From: Chitinispirillaceae bacterium
GTDB taxonomy: Bacteria; Fibrobacterota; Chitinivibrionia; Chitinivibrionales; Chitinispirillaceae
NCBI GenBank assembly: GCA_016926315.1
Contig: JAFGOU010000446.1
Span: 1 to 9,328 of the forward strand
Direction: 5' to 3'
Length of the DNA stretch: 9,328 nt
The notes under the pieces are model-generated. The model did not search any database. It was not told the DNA's origin and saw only the letters and a list, made by a program, of their open reading frames with translations. A program made the position numbers and the translations under genes. Shown piece by piece: positions 6,937 through 9,328 of the stretch (within the stretch, counting starts at the first letter, position 1; each line of letters begins with the position of its first letter).

Positions 6937-7377
6937 ATGAAGATGAAAGGCACGATCAGGATGCTGACGATGACACTGGTTCTGGCGATTCCGCTTTCTT
7001 TGATGGCGCAGGAGGAGAAGGTCGATACGCTGGTCGTCACGGCCCTTCTTGCCGAGATTCCGGGCAAGTTCGCCCCGAACGACCTGTATAATTACGTTTA
7101 CATCATGAAATACCGGGTACAGAAGATCGTAAAAGGGACCTATACGGAAAAAGAGATTCTTGTGGGCCACTACAACCCGCTCATTCCGCGCTCGAAAATC
7201 AAGGACAAGATGGATCCGCTGGTAAACGGCACGGTCGAAAAATTTACCGTCGGCGCCAAACACCGGCTGAAACTCATTTGTCCGATTGACGCGGTCTGGA
7301 ACGACGCCATCGACGACGATTATGTCGACAGCGAACTCGATAAATATTTTGCGCTGCAGGCGGATGTCATTAAATAG
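6937..7377 (+). CDS. Small secreted protein next to surface-glycan acetylation genes
   Basis: The 146-residue protein has a signal peptide (basic MKMKGTIR, hydrophobic core to about residue 22) with likely cleavage after SLMA, before QEEK. The mature part is about 122 residues, mixed beta-strand and charged, with YNYVYIMKYRVQKIVKGTYTEKEILVGHYNPLI-like strands and an acidic C-terminal stretch (DAIDDDYVDSELDKY). I do not recognise a named domain. From memory, similar small exported proteins sit beside MBOAT O-acetyltransferase genes in several bacteria, but I cannot verify this here. The gene starts 42 bases after the ArnA-like gene and is probably in the same transcript. Its TAG stop codon is the first three bases of a nested palindromic element. 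ATG 6943 is an equally possible start. Confidence 0.8.
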   Translation: MKMKGTIRMLTMTLVLAIPLSLMAQEEKVDTLVVTALLAEIPGKFAPNDLYNYVYIMKYRVQKIVKGTYTEKEILVGHYNPLIPRSKIKDKMDPLVNGTVEKFTVGAKHRLKLICPIDAVWNDAIDDDYVDSELDKYFALQADVIK

Positions 7378-7509
7378 TATCTGTTCAAAATTGGAATTTT
7401 GGGAATACTACGGTCACCCTGAGCCTGTCGAAGGGTTCAATTACTGAAGAGGTGACGCTTCGACAGGCTCAGCGTGACATCTCATTTGGTCAATTATGAA
7501 CAGATACTA
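7375..7509. mobile_element. MITE/REP-like nested palindromic element, 135 bp
   Basis: The outer arms are TAGTATCTGTTCAAAATTG (7375-7393) and its inverted copy at 7491-7509, matching at 18 of 19 positions. Inside lies a second inverted repeat: 7413-7433 contains CCTGAGCCTGTCGAAG, and 7458-7478 contains its complement CTTCGACAGGCTCAGC. These inner arms match at 20 of 21 positions and flank a 24-base centre. No coding capacity or transposase is present, so it would have to be moved by an enzyme encoded elsewhere. No clean target-site duplication is seen, though TAAATAG (7371-7377) and TAAAATAG (7508-7515) resemble each other at the two ends. The inner core, in my memory, recurs as an intergenic palindrome in many unrelated bacterial genomes. 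It separates the small secreted-protein gene from the acetyltransferase gene. Confidence 0.75.
7413..7478. repeat. Inner long inverted repeat of the palindromic element
   Basis: The arms at 7413-7433 and 7458-7478 differ at only one of 21 positions. As RNA they would form one long hairpin with a 24-base loop. No T tract follows, so it does not look like a classic intrinsic terminator, but it could stabilise an upstream mRNA end or act as a REP-type sequence. Confidence 0.85.
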
Positions 7510-7650
7510 AAATAGGTCCGCGTAACTACTCGGGTAGGGAGGGTTCTGGGTTCAGGAGGACGACCCTGGTACCTGGATAGTCACAGGTCCCGACCGGACT
7601 CCGGGTAATAACCGTCTTACCCGCTTGCTGAAAGGAACAGATCGTCGATC
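7510..7650 (+). promoter_or_regulatory. Structured leader upstream of the MBOAT gene, with G-quadruplex motif
   Basis: This non-coding stretch contains several short self-complementary pieces: CTAC/GTAG (7526-7529 with 7534-7537), AGGGTT/GACCCT (7540-7545 with 7562-7567), ACCTG/CAGGT (7571-7575 with 7584-7588) and CCCG/CGGG (7589-7592 with 7602-7605). It also has four GGG runs between 7532 and 7550. It matches no riboswitch or RNA family that I recognise. A leader of the downstream gene or a small RNA are both possible. No clear promoter or terminator was found in it. Confidence 0.35.
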
Positions 7651-9075
7651 ATGGTTTTTTCGTCACATATTTTTCTCTTCTACTTCCTCCCGATTTTTCT
7701 CGTCATCTACTTTATCCTTCCCTTTACCTGGAAGAACTTCTACGTCCGCAACTTCTGGATCACCATTGCCAGCTATCTTTTCTACGGCTGGCTCATGCCG
7801 TGGTATATCATTCCCATGTTTTTCTCCACGCTCAAGAACTACCTTTGCGGCGTGGTCATCGCCAAGCCGGGCCAGGAGCCGTGGAAAAGAAAAACAGCCC
7901 TCATCGTCGCCATCGCGGGCGACCTCGCCCTGCTGGCCTTTTTCAAATACACCCCGCTGACGCTCCAGGCATACGACAAACTGAACCACCTGTTCGGCGG
8001 GAGTTCCGATATCCTCAGTATGTGGCATATCGTGCTTCCGGCCGGTATCTCGTTCTATACCTTCGTGGCGATCAGCTACGTGATCGACCTCTACCGCGGC
8101 GAGGCGAAACCGGCGCGTAATTTCAGCGCGTTCACCTGTTTTATCGCGCTCTTTCCACATCTCATCGCCGGCCCGATCATCAGGTATAATTCGGTAGCCG
8201 AAATGCTCGACAAGCGCACCCATTCGGTGGACATGTTTCTCTCCGGCATGGCGATCTTCATGCTCGGGTTTGCCAAAAAGATCCTGCTTGCCAACTCTGC
8301 GGGTATCATAGCCGACACGGTGTTCAGGGCCTCGACCCCTGACCTTGCCGCGGCGTGGTGGGGCATCCTCGCCTACCATTTCCAGATCTATTTCGATTTC
8401 TGCGGTTACTCCGACATGGCGGTCGGTCTGGCGCGAATGCTGGGCATCGAGTTCATCAAGAACTTCAACGCGCCCTACCACGCGGTCAGCATCACCGATT
8501 TCTGGCGGCGCTGGCATATATCGCTGTCAACGTTCATCCGCGACTATCTTTATATCCCCATGGGGGGGAACCGCCTCGGCACCGGCCGCACCTACGCCAA
8601 TCTCGTGATCGCGTTTTTTCTCTGCGGTCTCTGGCACGGCGCGAAGATGACGTTCATCATCTGGGGCGTTTTCCAGGGGGTGTTCATGATTCTGGAGCGT
8701 TTGCGGGGCAAGAAGGGACTGGCTGACGGGTTGCCGCTGCCGCTGCAGATAGCGATCACCAATATCATCGTCATGTTCTCCTGGTCGATCTTCCGCTCAC
8801 CGTCGCTCGCCCAGGGGATCGAGTACTGGAAGTCCATGATCGGCCTGTCAAATGCCGCTGCGTCCACCCCGCTTTTGCACTCCGTGATCTTTACGCCGCG
8901 GCATATCGTCGCCATGATCATCTGCAGTATCGTGGTATGGCAGACCGTGCAGGCGCACGAATGGGTGAAGAAACTGACCGGACCCAGGCTGATGCTCTGC
9001 TGCATCGTCTTCCTGTACGCGATAGCCGTCATGTTTACCCAGACCTATAACCCGTTCCTGTATTTTCAATTCTAG
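7651..9075 (+). CDS. AlgI-like MBOAT membrane O-acetyltransferase
   Basis: The 474-residue polytopic inner-membrane protein belongs to the MBOAT family. Members pass acetyl groups across the membrane for O-acetylation of an exopolysaccharide or cell-wall polymer. Family signatures are clear: ISFYTFVAISYVIDLYRGE, FPHLIAGPIIRY, YFDFCGYSDMAVGLARMLG, SITDFWRRWHISLSTFIRDYLYIPMGGNR and LCGLWHGA. The last contains the conserved catalytic His (about 329); a second conserved His (about 289) is in RRWHIS. About a dozen hydrophobic segments are spread over the chain, and the length is usual for AlgI relatives. A weak AAAGGA (7631-7636) lies 14 bases before the ATG, a long spacing. Eleven bases after its stop begins a membrane-anchored protein in the position of AlgJ/AlgX, supporting an acetylation pair. 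The acceptor polymer is unknown; nothing here shows that it is alginate. Confidence 0.93.
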   Translation: MVFSSHIFLFYFLPIFLVIYFILPFTWKNFYVRNFWITIASYLFYGWLMPWYIIPMFFSTLKNYLCGVVIAKPGQEPWKRKTALIVAIAGDLALLAFFKYTPLTLQAYDKLNHLFGGSSDILSMWHIVLPAGISFYTFVAISYVIDLYRGEAKPARNFSAFTCFIALFPHLIAGPIIRYNSVAEMLDKRTHSVDMFLSGMAIFMLGFAKKILLANSAGIIADTVFRASTPDLAAAWWGILAYHFQIYFDFCGYSDMAVGLARMLGIEFIKNFNAPYHAVSITDFWRRWHISLSTFIRDYLYIPMGGNRLGTGRTYANLVIAFFLCGLWHGAKMTFIIWGVFQGVFMILERLRGKKGLADGLPLPLQIAITNIIVMFSWSIFRSPSLAQGIEYWKSMIGLSNAAASTPLLHSVIFTPRHIVAMIICSIVVWQTVQAHEWVKKLTGPRLMLCCIVFLYAIAVMFTQTYNPFLYFQF

Positions 9076-9086
9076 CGGATCAGCCC

Positions 9087-9328
9087 ATGAAACGACCACT
9101 ACAGATAAGCTTCATCCTTTTCTTTCTCGCACTTATTTATGCGGTACCCATGGTCCAGACCGTGTATGAGTACCGGACCAATCCCGGCCATCGTATCCAG
9201 ATGCTCGATCTGCCCCGGGACCTGTTCGTCACGCCCATGGAGCGCGCGCGCGGCGATGTCGCCATGATCGACAGTCTCCTGCTTTCGGTTCGGCGGCTCG
9301 AACAGGAGTTGGACGCAGGCAAAACCGC
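9087..9328 (+). CDS. Membrane-anchored AlgJ/AlgX-position protein, N-terminal part (3' end outside window)
   Basis: An open frame runs from ATG 9087 to the window end (80 full codons). It begins MKRPLQ and is followed by a hydrophobic anchor at about residues 5-24 (ISFILFFLALIYAVPMVQ). A region rich in charged residues comes next, including QMLDLPRDLFVTPMERA and a helix-like stretch ending LEQELDAG. Its start 11 bases after the MBOAT gene, single N-terminal anchor and QMLDLPRDLFVTP-type segment fit the periplasmic SGNH/DHHW-type partners of AlgI relatives, which complete acetyl transfer outside the membrane. The catalytic domain lies beyond the window, so the assignment rests mainly on position. 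Shine-Dalgarno is weak. Confidence 0.68.
   Translation, partial: MKRPLQISFILFFLALIYAVPMVQTVYEYRTNPGHRIQMLDLPRDLFVTPMERARGDVAMIDSLLLSVRRLEQELDAGKT

Noticed and set aside
7413..7478. Inner palindrome as a Rho-independent terminator
   Set aside because: The hairpin is long and well matched, but no T tract follows it, and it belongs to a larger repeat.
7540..7605. tRNA-like or known riboswitch in the MBOAT leader
   Set aside because: GGTTCAGG resembles a T-loop fragment, but no acceptor stem, anticodon arm or known riboswitch core could be assembled.
7663..8517. 284-codon open frame on the - strand
   Set aside because: It is antisense to the MBOAT gene; its charged low-complexity translation is typical of the complement of membrane-protein codons.

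Overview
The window looks like chromosomal DNA from a Gram-negative bacterium. It has two lipoproteins with lipoboxes, a probable outer-membrane beta-barrel protein and an AlgI-type surface-polymer acetylation pair. Base composition is moderately GC-rich with AT-rich intergenic stretches. The phylum cannot be fixed from this sequence; the mix of a PPDK, Kre9/Ig-like lipoproteins and MBOAT genes would fit a Fibrobacterota-like or similar environmental lineage, but that is only an impression. All supported genes are on the + strand.

Left part (1-2325): the 3' two-thirds or less of pyruvate phosphate dikinase (ppdK), entering from outside the window and ending in an unusual histone-H1-like Lys/Ala tail. 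A clear intrinsic terminator follows, then a YcdX-type PHP-domain metal-dependent phosphoesterase. A 220-bp AT-rich spacer with a weak terminator and a possible promoter separates this housekeeping part from the next block.

Middle (2546-6894): an apparent operon of four genes with short gaps. It holds a lipoprotein with two tandem Ig/Kre9-like domains, a larger cysteine-rich lipoprotein with TolB/PD40-like repeats, a probable beta-barrel protein with an N-terminal hydrophobic segment, and a short-chain dehydrogenase/reductase closely resembling the UDP-glucuronate decarboxylase half of ArnA. The three envelope proteins have no function I recognise.

Right part (6937-9328): a small secreted protein whose stop codon lies inside the left end of a 135-bp nested palindromic (MITE/REP-like) element. 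A roughly 140-bp leader follows, with a canonical G-quadruplex motif and several small hairpins. Then come an AlgI-like MBOAT O-acetyltransferase and the 5' end of a membrane-anchored protein in the AlgJ/AlgX position.

Reading the locus as a whole (inference): the nucleotide-sugar enzyme plus the acetyltransferase pair suggest synthesis and O-acetylation of a surface glycan, with the lipoproteins and the barrel as possible envelope partners. No CRISPR array, tRNA, rRNA, transposase or phage gene was seen.
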